7,664 bases of DNA from Aquimonas sp002352135. GTDB taxonomy: Bacteria; Pseudomonadota; Gammaproteobacteria; Xanthomonadales; Xanthomonadaceae. Shown piece after piece: positions 1-6,812 of the stretch. The stretch lies in assembly GCA_035440755.1 (NCBI GenBank), contig DAORND010000114.1:1-7664 (forward strand). Direction: 5' to 3'. The notes under the pieces are model-generated. The model made no database searches, was not told the DNA's origin, and was given only the letters and a program-made list of their open reading frames with translations. Each line of letters begins with the position of its first letter. The first letter of the stretch is position 1. A program made the position numbers and the translations under genes.

Positions 1-2370
1 GAAGGCGTCGCGGGTCCAGGCGATGTCCTCCGCACTGGGACGAAGTCGCGGATCGCGCAGGCGTTCGACGAGCTGTGTGGTCAGGCTTTCGTCACCCTCG
101 CTGGGCGGCAGGCCGATGCCGAAGTGGTTGGTCTGGCCGCTCCAGTCGAGGCGATTGAAGGCGTCACCCGAGTTGAAGCTGTTGCGATCCAGCGACTTGC
201 TGCGCAGCAGTTCGCCACCGGCGTGGAAATAGGCGACGCCCTGACTGAAGGCGACGGTCGCCAGTGCGAGGATCTGCACTCTGGCGCGGTCGTGTGAGGA
301 CGTGTCCAGTGGCAGTTTCAATGCGTTGATGTCGAACAGGGTCGGGTTGTCGTGGTTCTCGACGTAGTTCACCACTTCACCCGGTTCACGCACATAGCCC
401 GCTGGCTGGCCCGCGTAGTCGATCTGCTCGGCGGGCACGAGGCGGCCGTCGTCGAATGGAATTGGCATGCCGCGCAGCGAGCCGCTCAGGCCGATGCGCA
501 GCAAGGTGGCTGAGCGTTGCAGATCGCTCAGGCTTGCCTTGCCTTGCGCAGCGGTGTTTGGCGAGTAGAACAGACCGTTGACCCATCCTTGTTTTTGAAT
601 CAGGTCGATACCGCCATCGCAGCAACCACCGCCACGCACCGCGTCGCGGGCGCGATCGCTGAAGGTCGCGATGCCGCTGCCATTCAAGCGGAGCTGTGAT
701 GCCTGTTCAAAACGCTGGCCGTTGGCCACTTCACCAAAGTTCCAGCCTTCGCCCAACAGCGCGATGGGGCGGCCCGCTGCCTCGTTCACCGTGCTTTGCA
801 GGCGCAGCATGGCGGATTTCGGTTGGTGGCCCATCAGGTCGAAACGGAAGCCGTCGATACGGTACTCGCGCACCCAGCGAACGGCGGTATCGATCATCAG
901 CTTTGCCATCATGCGATGCTCGGTGGCCGTGTTTTCGCAACAGGTCGAACGCGTGATCGCGCCCTCGGCATCGAGGCGGTGGTAATAACCCGGCACGATG
1001 CGGTCCAGCACGGATTTTTCGTGCAGGCCAGCGTGACTGGAGTGGTTGTAGACCACATCCATGCCGACGCGCAGGCCGATGGCATGCAGCGCCTGCACCA
1101 TGGTTCGGAACTCCCGAATGCGCAGCGCGCCCTGGTCTGCGTTGGTGGCGTAGCTGCCTTCGGGCGCGCCGAAGTGCTGCGGGTCATAGCCCCAGTTGAA
1201 GCAGTCGACTTCCTTGACCGCCGAGATCGCGTCGCGCCACGCGGTCGGTGTTGCAGCGCCCTTGACTTCCGGCGTCACGCAGTCCGTTTCGGGCACGCTG
1301 GAGAAGTCGAACACCGGCAGCAGATGGATATCGGTCAATCCCGCTTCGGCCAGGGCGCGCAGGTGTTGCATGCCGTGGGAGTCGGTATGTGTGAAGCCCA
1401 GGTACTTGCCGCGATGGGCCATGGGCACTCGCACATCGTCGCGCGAGAAATCACGCACATGCAGTTCGTAGATGATCTGATCCACGGCATGCTCGGCGGC
1501 GGCGGGACGAGGGGCATCCTGCCAATGCTCAGGCAGCGTTTCCGGGTCTTGCAGTGAACCCAACCAGTTGCGTCGACCATTGGCAGACAGGCTGATGGCG
1601 TAAGGATCGGTGACGCGTTGGCGTACCCAGCCGGTAGCGGGGACGAAGACATCCACCAGCCAGGTGCTGTAGTGATCACGAAGGTCGCTGTTGCGCTGCC
1701 AGGTCCAGATACCCAGCGCAGCGTCGAACGTTGCCGTGTCCACTTCGGTGGCAGGTGCGTTGGAATCGGCATACACGCAGACCCCGACTTGTTGCGCCGT
1801 TGGAGCCCAAAGGCGCAGTCGGGTTTCGGTCTCGCTTGCCAGTGGCGTGAAGTCGATGCTATCTGCCGCGGCAAAGTGGGCGTCCAGAGCCCCGGCAATC
1901 TGCAACCGGGTGAATGCAGCAACGCGTGCATGGCTGTCCACGCGAACCAGCCAGACCGGATAGCGCCACCAGCGATGTGGCTCGGTATCGCCGTTGGTTT
2001 CTGCTGTCGCATCCAGCACCACGCCCGAACCCAACCAGCCGAAGCGCGGCCGGTCCGCTCCGCTCAGGCTTGCGCCGATGACGCGAAGGGGACGCTGCTC
2101 GACCGCGACGGGCAGAGGCTCCCCCACGGTCATCGTGGCCGGATCGCGCAGCAGCACGTAGCGCGCATCCACGGGTGCCTGTGGCCACAGGATGCGCGTG
2201 GCGTCCAGCCAAACCGCTTGCGCCTTGCTCGAGCGCGTTTCGCCCGCCAGCACCCGATGGGTTTCAGGGCGATTGCAATCGTCGAGTGTGAAGGGCTCGG
2301 CGCGCGCAATCCCCGAAATCAGCGATGTCAGCAACACGACGACGACAGTCCACATCGACAGGTGATACAT
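1..2370 (-). CDS. Secreted pullulanase-type alpha-1,6-glucosidase (GH13), C-terminus cut off by window edge
   Basis: This enzyme should hydrolyse alpha-1,6 branch points in pullulan, amylopectin or limit dextrins outside the cytoplasm. 790 codons are open to the left edge with no stop. Residues 1-24 form a signal peptide (hydrophobic VVVVLLTSLISG, then ARA before E25). No lipobox cysteine is present, unlike lipoprotein PulA of Klebsiella. Residues ~25-170 fit the pullulanase N-terminal domain; a CBM48-like module follows from ~180 (LRLWAP at 185-190); the GH13 barrel begins near YELHVRDFS (301-309). The pullulanase signature appears as FNWGYDP (391-397; usually YNWGYDP). GH13 regions are DVVYNH (438-443), FRFDLMGH with nucleophile D511, GEGW with acid/base E541, and ENHDN with H673 and D674. 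All catalytic residues are present. The family usually runs about 850-1000 residues, so only the C-terminal domain is missing. The start is the first ATG, with GGAG seven bases upstream. It is divergent from the halogenase. Family assignment is firm; exact substrate is inferred. Confidence 0.95.
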   Translation of the reverse strand, partial: MYHLSMWTVVVVLLTSLISGIARAEPFTLDDCNRPETHRVLAGETRSSKAQAVWLDATRILWPQAPVDARYVLLRDPATMTVGEPLPVAVEQRPLRVIGASLSGADRPRFGWLGSGVVLDATAETNGDTEPHRWWRYPVWLVRVDSHARVAAFTRLQIAGALDAHFAAADSIDFTPLASETETRLRLWAPTAQQVGVCVYADSNAPATEVDTATFDAALGIWTWQRNSDLRDHYSTWLVDVFVPATGWVRQRVTDPYAISLSANGRRNWLGSLQDPETLPEHWQDAPRPAAAEHAVDQIIYELHVRDFSRDDVRVPMAHRGKYLGFTHTDSHGMQHLRALAEAGLTDIHLLPVFDFSSVPETDCVTPEVKGAATPTAWRDAISAVKEVDCFNWGYDPQHFGAPEGSYATNADQGALRIREFRTMVQALHAIGLRVGMDVVYNHSSHAGLHEKSVLDRIVPGYYHRLDAEGAITRSTCCENTATEHRMMAKLMIDTAVRWVREYRIDGFRFDLMGHQPKSAMLRLQSTVNEAAGRPIALLGEGWNFGEVANGQRFEQASQLRLNGSGIATFSDRARDAVRGGGCCDGGIDLIQKQGWVNGLFYSPNTAAQGKASLSDLQRSATLLRIGLSGSLRGMPIPFDDGRLVPAEQIDYAGQPAGYVREPGEVVNYVENHDNPTLFDINALKLPLDTSSHDRARVQILALATVAFSQGVAYFHAGGELLRSKSLDRNSFNSGDAFNRLDWSGQTNHFGIGLPPSEGDESLTTQLVERLRDPRLRPSAEDIAWTRDAF

Positions 2371-2434
2371 GCGCAGACTCCGGGGACGAGGTCCGCCGCA
2401 TGCTAGGCGAGTTGACCGCCAGCAGGCAGATTTT

Positions 2435-2446
2435 GCATACGTATTC
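2435..2446. promoter_or_regulatory. Candidate operator, near-palindrome centred on CG
   Basis: GCATACGTATTC contains a perfect 8-base palindrome (ATACGTAT, 2437-2444) and one further matching pair outside it (G2435/C2446), with a mismatch between. LacI-family operators are commonly palindromes with a central CG, and sugar-utilisation genes in Xanthomonadales and Caulobacter are often under such repressors. The site overlaps the only plausible -10 element for the halogenase, which would suit repression. No regulator gene is in the window, and a palindrome this short can occur by chance. Confidence 0.3.
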
Positions 2447-2537
2447 GCCGGGCTCGTCGGTGCGAGTCGATGGCGCTTGGCGTGCCAGTCGCTACCATGC
2501 AAGGCATACAAGCCCGCGACCGACGGGCACAGCGAAC

Positions 2538-2543
2538 AGGGAG
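2538..2543 (+). promoter_or_regulatory. Ribosome binding site that sets the halogenase start
   Basis: AGGGAG lies five bases before the ATG at 2549. The reading frame is open for 60 codons further upstream, to 2369, but that stretch covers the divergent promoter region and encodes no flavoprotein-like sequence. The FAD-binding motif starts about 14 residues after the ATG at 2549, as expected for this family. Confidence 0.75.
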
Positions 2544-2548
2544 AGCCC

Positions 2549-4057
2549 ATGAATCTGCATCCGGATGCCATTCGAAAGGTCGTCATTGTCGGTGGAGGAA
2601 CCTCCGGCTGGATGACCGCCACGGCCTTGATCGAGATGTTTGCGGGTGTCGTCGACGTCACTCTGATCGAGTCGGACGAGATTGGCATCGTCGGTGTCGG
2701 CGAGGCGACCATCCCACCGATCCGGCGCTTCAATGCGGGCATGGGCATTGATGAGGACGAGTTCCTGCGCGCCACGCAAGGCACTTTCAAACTCGGCATC
2801 GAGTTCAAGGACTGGACGCGGCTCGGGCATGCCTATCACCACGCTTTCGGCAGTGTCGGTGGGCGCGATCTCGGCATGGTGCAGTTCTACAACTACTGGC
2901 TGAAACTGCGCTCGCTTGGCGAAGTGGGTCCGCTGGACGACTACACCTTCAATGCCATCGCGGCGAAGCAGAACAAGTTCATGCGTTCGGCCAAGATCGA
3001 AAACTCACCCTTGTCGAACATCGCACACGCCTTCCATTTTGATGCCAGCCTGTACTCGCAGTTTCTGCGTAAGCGTGCCGAGGCCAAGGGTGTGCGGCGC
3101 ATCGAAGGCAAGATCGTCGACGTCCAGTTGCGTGGCACGGATGGCTTCATTGAGTCGGTGCAGTTGGAGAACGGTCCGCGCATCAACGGCGAATTGTTCG
3201 TCGATTGCTCCGGCTTCCGCGGCTTGTTGATCGAGCGCGCTTTGCATACAGGCTATGTGGACTGGAGCCACTGGTTACCCGCCAATCGTGCGCTGGCCGT
3301 GCCCTGTGAATCAGTTTCGCCACTGACGCCCTACACGCGATCCACCGCACATCATGTGGGCTGGCAGTGGCGCATTCCGTTGCAGCATCGCATCGGTAAT
3401 GGCTTGGTGTACTGCAGCGACTACCTCGGCGATGACGAGGCCAGTGCGCTGCTGCTGTCGAAGCTGGATGGCAAGGCACTGGCCGACCCGCGCCCGATCC
3501 GCTTCGTCACCGGCATGCGGCGCAAGTTCTGGCATCGCAACTGCGTCGCGATTGGCCTGGCGAGCGGGTTTCTGGAGCCCTTGGAGTCGACCAGCATCCA
3601 CTTCATCCAAACCAGCATTTCCAAGTTGCTGGCCTACTTCCCCGACCGCCGATTCAATCCGGTGGACATCGACGCCTACAACCGGCAGACCCAGTTCGAG
3701 TTCGAGCGCAGTCGCGATTTCATCATCCTGCATTACCTCGCCACCGAGCGCACCGAGCCGTTCTGGACCGATCGTCGGCGCGCCGACATCCCCGACTCAC
3801 TGCGGCAGAAGATCGACCTGTTCCGCAGCGCGGGGCGCATCATCCGCGAGCAGGAGGAATTGTTCGCCGAGCCGAGCTGGCTGCAGGTTTTCGCTGGTCA
3901 GAACATCGTGCCGGCGCACTATCACCCGATCGTGGACGTGATGAAGCTCGACGACATTCGCAAGATGGTGAGCAGTGTCGCGGGCGTGCTGGATCGTTCT
4001 GCGCAGGCCATGCCAGCGCATGAGGCGTTCATCGAGAAGCACTGCAAGGCGATGTGA
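2549..4057 (+). CDS. Tryptophan-halogenase-family FAD-dependent halogenase
   Basis: The 502-residue product belongs to the flavin-dependent tryptophan halogenase family (PrnA-like). Such enzymes use FADH2, O2 and halide to make HOCl or HOBr, which reaches an active-site lysine. Visible landmarks: the dinucleotide motif GGGTSGW (15-21), GEATIP (51-56), lysine K81 in TFKLGIEF matching PrnA K79, the WxWxIP signature as WQWRIP (272-277), and LEPLEST (342-348) with E346 and S347 at the PrnA positions. Length is near the usual ~500-540 residues. The C-terminal segment, SWLQVFAGQN followed by HYHP (443-460), resembles the Xanthomonas/Caulobacter clade (as in BrvH), not dedicated tryptophan halogenases. 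Free tryptophan is therefore a doubtful substrate; indole-like or surface-bound compounds are possible. No flavin reductase is nearby. It is divergent from the pullulanase, suggesting co-regulation with starch use. Family is certain; substrate is unknown. Confidence 0.95.
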   Translation: MNLHPDAIRKVVIVGGGTSGWMTATALIEMFAGVVDVTLIESDEIGIVGVGEATIPPIRRFNAGMGIDEDEFLRATQGTFKLGIEFKDWTRLGHAYHHAFGSVGGRDLGMVQFYNYWLKLRSLGEVGPLDDYTFNAIAAKQNKFMRSAKIENSPLSNIAHAFHFDASLYSQFLRKRAEAKGVRRIEGKIVDVQLRGTDGFIESVQLENGPRINGELFVDCSGFRGLLIERALHTGYVDWSHWLPANRALAVPCESVSPLTPYTRSTAHHVGWQWRIPLQHRIGNGLVYCSDYLGDDEASALLLSKLDGKALADPRPIRFVTGMRRKFWHRNCVAIGLASGFLEPLESTSIHFIQTSISKLLAYFPDRRFNPVDIDAYNRQTQFEFERSRDFIILHYLATERTEPFWTDRRRADIPDSLRQKIDLFRSAGRIIREQEELFAEPSWLQVFAGQNIVPAHYHPIVDVMKLDDIRKMVSSVAGVLDRSAQAMPAHEAFIEKHCKAM

Positions 4058-4072
4058 TCGACTCCGACGGAT

Positions 4073-5209
4073 TTACTCGAACCCATTGGCGAACAGCGGG
4101 CTGGCGGGCAGTACCGTGCGATCACATTCATAGCTCTCGGCGATGCGTGCGCCCGTATCGATCACCGCGAAATCCGTGACCTGCACAGGCGTGCGATTGC
4201 CTGCGCTGCCGTTCCAGAAAATCTGTGGACTGATGCCGAGACTGGCCCAGTCGTTCTCGGTGTGGCGATCACTTTCGAAGGTCAGGGCGATATTGCCGCC
4301 ATCGGCCAACACGATCCCGTAGCGCTGCATGGTGCGCAGGATGACCTGTGCCGCCGCGTTGTAGCCGCTCATGTTGAAGTCCGCACGCAGACGCAGCCGA
4401 GCGCCGTAAGGAACACTTTCTGTCGGTCCGCTTGGCCCGCCCGCATGGCTTGCTGGACGGACGTAGAGTCGGCCGTAGCGCCCGCCAAGGCTGACATCAT
4501 TGGCCATGCGGTCATTCGGCAGGATGAAGCGGATGGCATGACCGAGATCACCGTCCGGCGTCGTCATGGCCGCGGCAACCCCATCCGCATTGGGCATCAG
4601 TGCGGCAATCGGGAAACCGGCCGCGTCCGAACTGGTGCAGTGCTCGCCCCGACCTTGCGCCGGGTAGACGCGTGACAGATCCCACACCGCAAGACAGAGC
4701 GCATCAATCTCGCTGCCGTTGAAGTTGGCGCCGTACAACTCATAGAGCAGGCCATTGGCGGTGAGCAGCAGATGGCAGTCCTCGTCACCGTTCGGGCAAC
4801 TCAGTCCGCTCTGACCTTCGAAGGCGGCATCGGCGGGCAGCGGTACCAAGGTGCCGAGCGGATCGCAGTCGGGCAGGGTGTAGTCATTCCATGCGGCGCT
4901 GGGCACCACCGGGTAGCTCGGCACCGATTCGCCTTCGGCAATCTGGCGTAGATGCAGCGAAAAATCGATCTGCATGCGATTGCTGTTGCCCCAGCCACCG
5001 AGCGACTGCAGGGTGGTGATCATGCTCGCCGATTGTGGATGCAAGGGCGCGGCAGCGATGTTCTGGTGCCACACGGCGGAGGCCGGAAAGCGCGGCGAAG
5101 GTGCGGCGAAACCCTGCCCAACAACGAGACAGAAAGTCAGCAGACATCCTGCGACCTGTCTGGCGAATCGAATCGCAGGCCCCACGCGTTTTCTCATGTG
5201 TTCGCTCAT
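4073..5209 (-). CDS. Conserved secreted protein of unknown function with C-terminal LFANGFE tail
   Basis: This is a 378-residue exported protein. A basic N-terminus (MRKR at 5-8) and hydrophobic stretch (CLLTFCLVVGQGFA, 22-35) form a signal peptide, probably cut near GFAA-PS. The mature part is rich in Gly, Pro and Asn, without transmembrane segments. Its core resembles, from memory, a family of secreted proteins in actinobacteria and other bacteria. Shared landmarks are a WNDYTLPDCD-like block (107-116), a PLPADAAFEG block (123-132), DxDCHLLL then LYELYGA (142-161), AVWDLS (174-179), SSDAAGFPI (193-201), LGHAIRF (222-228), YGARLRLRADFNMSGY (268-283) and RTMQRYGIVLADGG (292-305). Its activity is unknown to me; a surface or carbohydrate-related role is possible but unsupported. 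The last residues are LFANGFE. Start is M1 (5209) or M5 (5197); neither has a strong ribosome binding site. It converges on the halogenase with a 15-base gap. Confidence 0.88.
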   Translation of the reverse strand: MSEHMRKRVGPAIRFARQVAGCLLTFCLVVGQGFAAPSPRFPASAVWHQNIAAAPLHPQSASMITTLQSLGGWGNSNRMQIDFSLHLRQIAEGESVPSYPVVPSAAWNDYTLPDCDPLGTLVPLPADAAFEGQSGLSCPNGDEDCHLLLTANGLLYELYGANFNGSEIDALCLAVWDLSRVYPAQGRGEHCTSSDAAGFPIAALMPNADGVAAAMTTPDGDLGHAIRFILPNDRMANDVSLGGRYGRLYVRPASHAGGPSGPTESVPYGARLRLRADFNMSGYNAAAQVILRTMQRYGIVLADGGNIALTFESDRHTENDWASLGISPQIFWNGSAGNRTPVQVTDFAVIDTGARIAESYECDRTVLPASPLFANGFE

Positions 5210-5381
5210 GCGCGGCCCCGATTTCTGGCTTCGATGGCGCCATGATCGCGCAGATTGCCGAGCCAGAATACGCCCGCCGTGCAGGTCGATTGCGCCGCGT
5301 TGCCGTGCCTTCGTGGTCGGCTTGTCACAGTTTCTGTTTCAGCCCATCTTGAGCGTAGGGACGAAACCGGGGAAGGCGCCC
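5210..5381. promoter_or_regulatory. Divergent intergenic region between the secreted protein and the membrane protein
   Basis: 172 bases lie between two outward-facing starts. For the rightward gene, TTGTCA at 5322-5327 and CATCTT at 5345-5350, 17 bases apart, form a weak sigma70-like pair. For the leftward gene, TATTCT (reverse strand, 5265-5270) is a possible -10 without a good -35. Nothing else stands out. The rightward reading frame stays open through the whole region, but a Shine-Dalgarno sequence (GGGGAAGG, 5369-5376) just before the ATG at 5382 favours the shorter protein. Confidence 0.4.
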
Positions 5382-5951
5382 ATGCATGTCGGTCACATAG
5401 GACAACTCCGCGAGCACTGGTTTGCGGGCGTCATTTTGCTTGCGCTGGCTGGGCTGACGACCTTTGCGGCGTCCTTCGCATTCGGCGACCGCCTGAGTGA
5501 TGCGCTCGAGTTTCTCGGCATTGCGCTGCTGCTCTATGGTGCATTGATCGGTGCCAGCCGCATGCCGGAATCCTGGGTGGGTGCCTGGTTTGCGAAACGT
5601 CTGGATGCGTGGGTCGAAAGCCATGGCGCGGGTTTCTATGGGCTGGTGGCCTTGGCCCGTTTCGTCCAGTTGGAAGCCGAAGACAGCCTCGCCGCGCTGC
5701 TTGGCTTCGACCTGTATGCGTTTGACTGGAACGACATGCTGATGCATCGCCTGATGGGTTTCAGCATGGATTCGTTGCGCAACCTCATCAGTGCGAGCGT
5801 CTGGCCCGCGCAGGTATTCAGCGAATGGGGTTTTCTGACGGCCAGCCTGATCCTCGCGCTGCTGTGGGGAATCCATTCGCTGGGGTCGCGCGTTTTTCCC
5901 GAGGCGCATCCGGTCGCGCCATCAAAGGCCGACAAGCCTGGTTCGGATTGA
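5382..5951 (+). CDS. Small membrane protein of unknown family, about three transmembrane segments
   Basis: The 189-residue product has hydrophobic segments at about 13-34 (WFAGVILLALAGLTTFAASF), 41-59 (ALEFLGIALLLYGALIGAS) and 148-168 (EWGFLTASLILALLWGIHSLG). These fit three inner-membrane helices with a short soluble tail rich in Lys, Ala, Pro and Asp. Between the second and third lies a ~75-residue region with Trp and acidic residues (WVGAWF, LDAWVESHG, FDWNDMLMHRLMG). That region could be a loop or a re-entrant or amphipathic part. I recognise no family and no catalytic motif. The start is chosen for GGGGAAGG five bases upstream and because translation upstream of it reads as Arg/Cys-rich non-protein sequence. 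The downstream methyltransferase is on the same strand, 18-48 bases away depending on its start, so the two are probably cotranscribed. Confidence 0.82.
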   Translation: MHVGHIGQLREHWFAGVILLALAGLTTFAASFAFGDRLSDALEFLGIALLLYGALIGASRMPESWVGAWFAKRLDAWVESHGAGFYGLVALARFVQLEAEDSLAALLGFDLYAFDWNDMLMHRLMGFSMDSLRNLISASVWPAQVFSEWGFLTASLILALLWGIHSLGSRVFPEAHPVAPSKADKPGSD

Positions 5952-5987
5952 CGCCTGCAAAGGTGTCTCGTGCTGACAGAACAAGAT

Positions 5988-5995
5988 GAGGTGGG
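5988..5995 (+). promoter_or_regulatory. Ribosome binding site favouring the ATG start of the methyltransferase
   Basis: GAGGTGGG ends four bases before the ATG at 6000. The competing in-frame GTG at 5970 has AAAGG (5959-5963) six bases upstream, so both starts are usable. The ATG is preferred because, as I recall the family, relatives usually begin only a few residues before the WDASA segment. Confidence 0.5.
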
Positions 5996-5999
5996 CGAA

Positions 6000-6707
6000 A
6001 TGGACTCGGGCTGGGACGCATCGGCATCCGCGTGGATCGAACAGATGGGTCAGCAGGGCGATTGGGGGCGCCGTTTCGTACTCGACAGGCCCATGCTGGC
6101 ACGAGTTCGCGGGCGCGGTTTCCGGCAAGCCGTTGATATCGGCTGCGGGGAGGGGCGCTTCTGTCGGATGCTGCAAGCGGAGGGAATTCCAACCATCGGC
6201 ATCGACCCGACCACCGTGTTGATCGATGCGGCCAAGCGACGCGATCCGACGGGAGACTACCGCATCGCCAGTGCCGAGGACTTGCCCTTGGCGGAGTCGA
6301 GTTGCGATCTGGCCGTCTTCTATCTGTCGCTCATCGATATTGCGGATCTGCGCGTCGCGTTACACGAAGCCCGTCGAGTACTGCAGCCCGGCGGCAGTCT
6401 GCTGATCGCCAATCTGCAGGGTTTCAACACGGCCTCCGTTGATCTGGGCTGGCATCGTGCCTGGAATGGCACGCTGCACTTTCGCATTGATGATTACCTG
6501 CAGGAACGTGTGACCTGGGTTTCGTGGAAGGGAATACGCATCGCCAACTATCACCGACCACTGCAAGCCTACATGGCTGAGTTGCTCGGTCTCGGTTTTC
6601 AACTACAGCATTTTTCGGAACCGGAGCCCTACGGCGTCAGCGATGCCAAAGCGGAACGGTTTCGGCGCGTACCGAACTTTTTGCTGATGGAGTGGCGGCG
6701 CGGCTGA
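6000..6707 (+). CDS. Class I SAM-dependent methyltransferase (UbiE/Methyltransf_11 type)
   Basis: The 235-residue product (245 if it starts at the GTG at 5970) is a cytoplasmic Rossmann-fold methyltransferase that moves a methyl group from S-adenosylmethionine to an unknown acceptor. Motif I is VDIGCGEGRF (45-54). The acidic residue that contacts the SAM ribose is D69 in IGIDP. SAEDLPL (91-97) is the region near the adenine, CDLAVFYLSLIDI (102-114) is motif II, and RVLQPGGSLLIANL (126-139) is motif III. The C-terminal part, rich in Trp, Tyr and His (about 150-195), would cap the active site and set the acceptor. The N-terminal block WDASASAWIEQMGQQGDWGR is typical of a proteobacterial set of small-molecule methyltransferases without assigned substrate. 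It follows the membrane protein gene closely, and a strong terminator stands 35 bases after its stop. Fold and cofactor are certain; the acceptor is not. Confidence 0.93.
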   Translation: MDSGWDASASAWIEQMGQQGDWGRRFVLDRPMLARVRGRGFRQAVDIGCGEGRFCRMLQAEGIPTIGIDPTTVLIDAAKRRDPTGDYRIASAEDLPLAESSCDLAVFYLSLIDIADLRVALHEARRVLQPGGSLLIANLQGFNTASVDLGWHRAWNGTLHFRIDDYLQERVTWVSWKGIRIANYHRPLQAYMAELLGLGFQLQHFSEPEPYGVSDAKAERFRRVPNFLLMEWRRG

Positions 6708-6742
6708 CAGGCGAACGCGTCGCTGGATCGCAGTGCGCAACG

Positions 6743-6770
6743 AAAACGGGCACCTCGCGGTGCCCGTTTT
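6743..6770. terminator. Bidirectional intrinsic terminator between the methyltransferase and ahcY
   Basis: AAAACGGGCACC (6743-6754), loop TCGC, then GGTGCCCGTTTT (6759-6770) form a perfect 12-bp stem. Its GC-rich core is followed by a T-tract on each strand. It sits between two converging genes: 35 bases after the methyltransferase stop and 42 bases beyond the ahcY stop. It can therefore serve both transcripts. A (GT)5 run at 6771-6780 follows immediately. Confidence 0.9.
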
Positions 6771-6812
6771 GTGTGTGTGTCGTCATCAACGTCGCTTGGA
6801 TAGGAAGCGAGA

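Larger units (their letters stand above)
2371..2548. promoter_or_regulatory. Divergent intergenic region between pullulanase and halogenase
   Basis: These 178 bases separate two start codons pointing away from each other, so both promoters must lie here. A weak rightward candidate is TTGACC at 2412-2417 with CATACG at 2436-2441, 18 bases apart; the -10 element is poor. A palindrome at 2435-2446 overlaps it. An interrupted inverted repeat ATGC-AAG-GCAT lies at 2497-2507, and the hexamer GCATAC occurs at both 2435-2440 and 2504-2509. Each gene has its own Shine-Dalgarno sequence at the edge of the region. No convincing leftward promoter was found. That the region is regulatory follows from the layout; the specific elements are guesses. 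Confidence 0.6.

Noticed and set aside
796..1557. 253-codon rightward open frame inside the pullulanase gene
   Set aside because: It lies antisense to the catalytic core of a clear GH13 enzyme. Its translation is rich in His, Ala, Val and Arg without a recognisable domain. Long shadow frames are common in GC-rich genes.
1618..2406. 262-codon rightward open frame antisense to the pullulanase N-terminus
   Set aside because: The opposite strand encodes the signal peptide, N-terminal domain and CBM48-like module. The antisense product is Arg, Gln and His-rich with no family features.
2369..2548. 60-codon N-terminal extension of the halogenase
   Set aside because: The stretch covers the divergent promoter region and reads as non-protein sequence. 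A good ribosome binding site and the normal family N-terminus support the ATG at 2549.
4058..4072. Possible terminator between the converging halogenase and secreted-protein genes
   Set aside because: Only 15 bases separate the stops, and no hairpin or T-tract is visible there.
4974..5381. 136-codon N-terminal extension of the membrane protein
   Set aside because: Most of it overlaps the secreted-protein gene on the other strand and is Arg/Cys-rich. A Shine-Dalgarno sequence marks the ATG at 5382.
5325..5909. 194-codon leftward open frame opposite the membrane protein
   Set aside because: The product is rich in Gln, Arg and Lys without domain features. The rightward frame has clear transmembrane segments and its own ribosome binding site.
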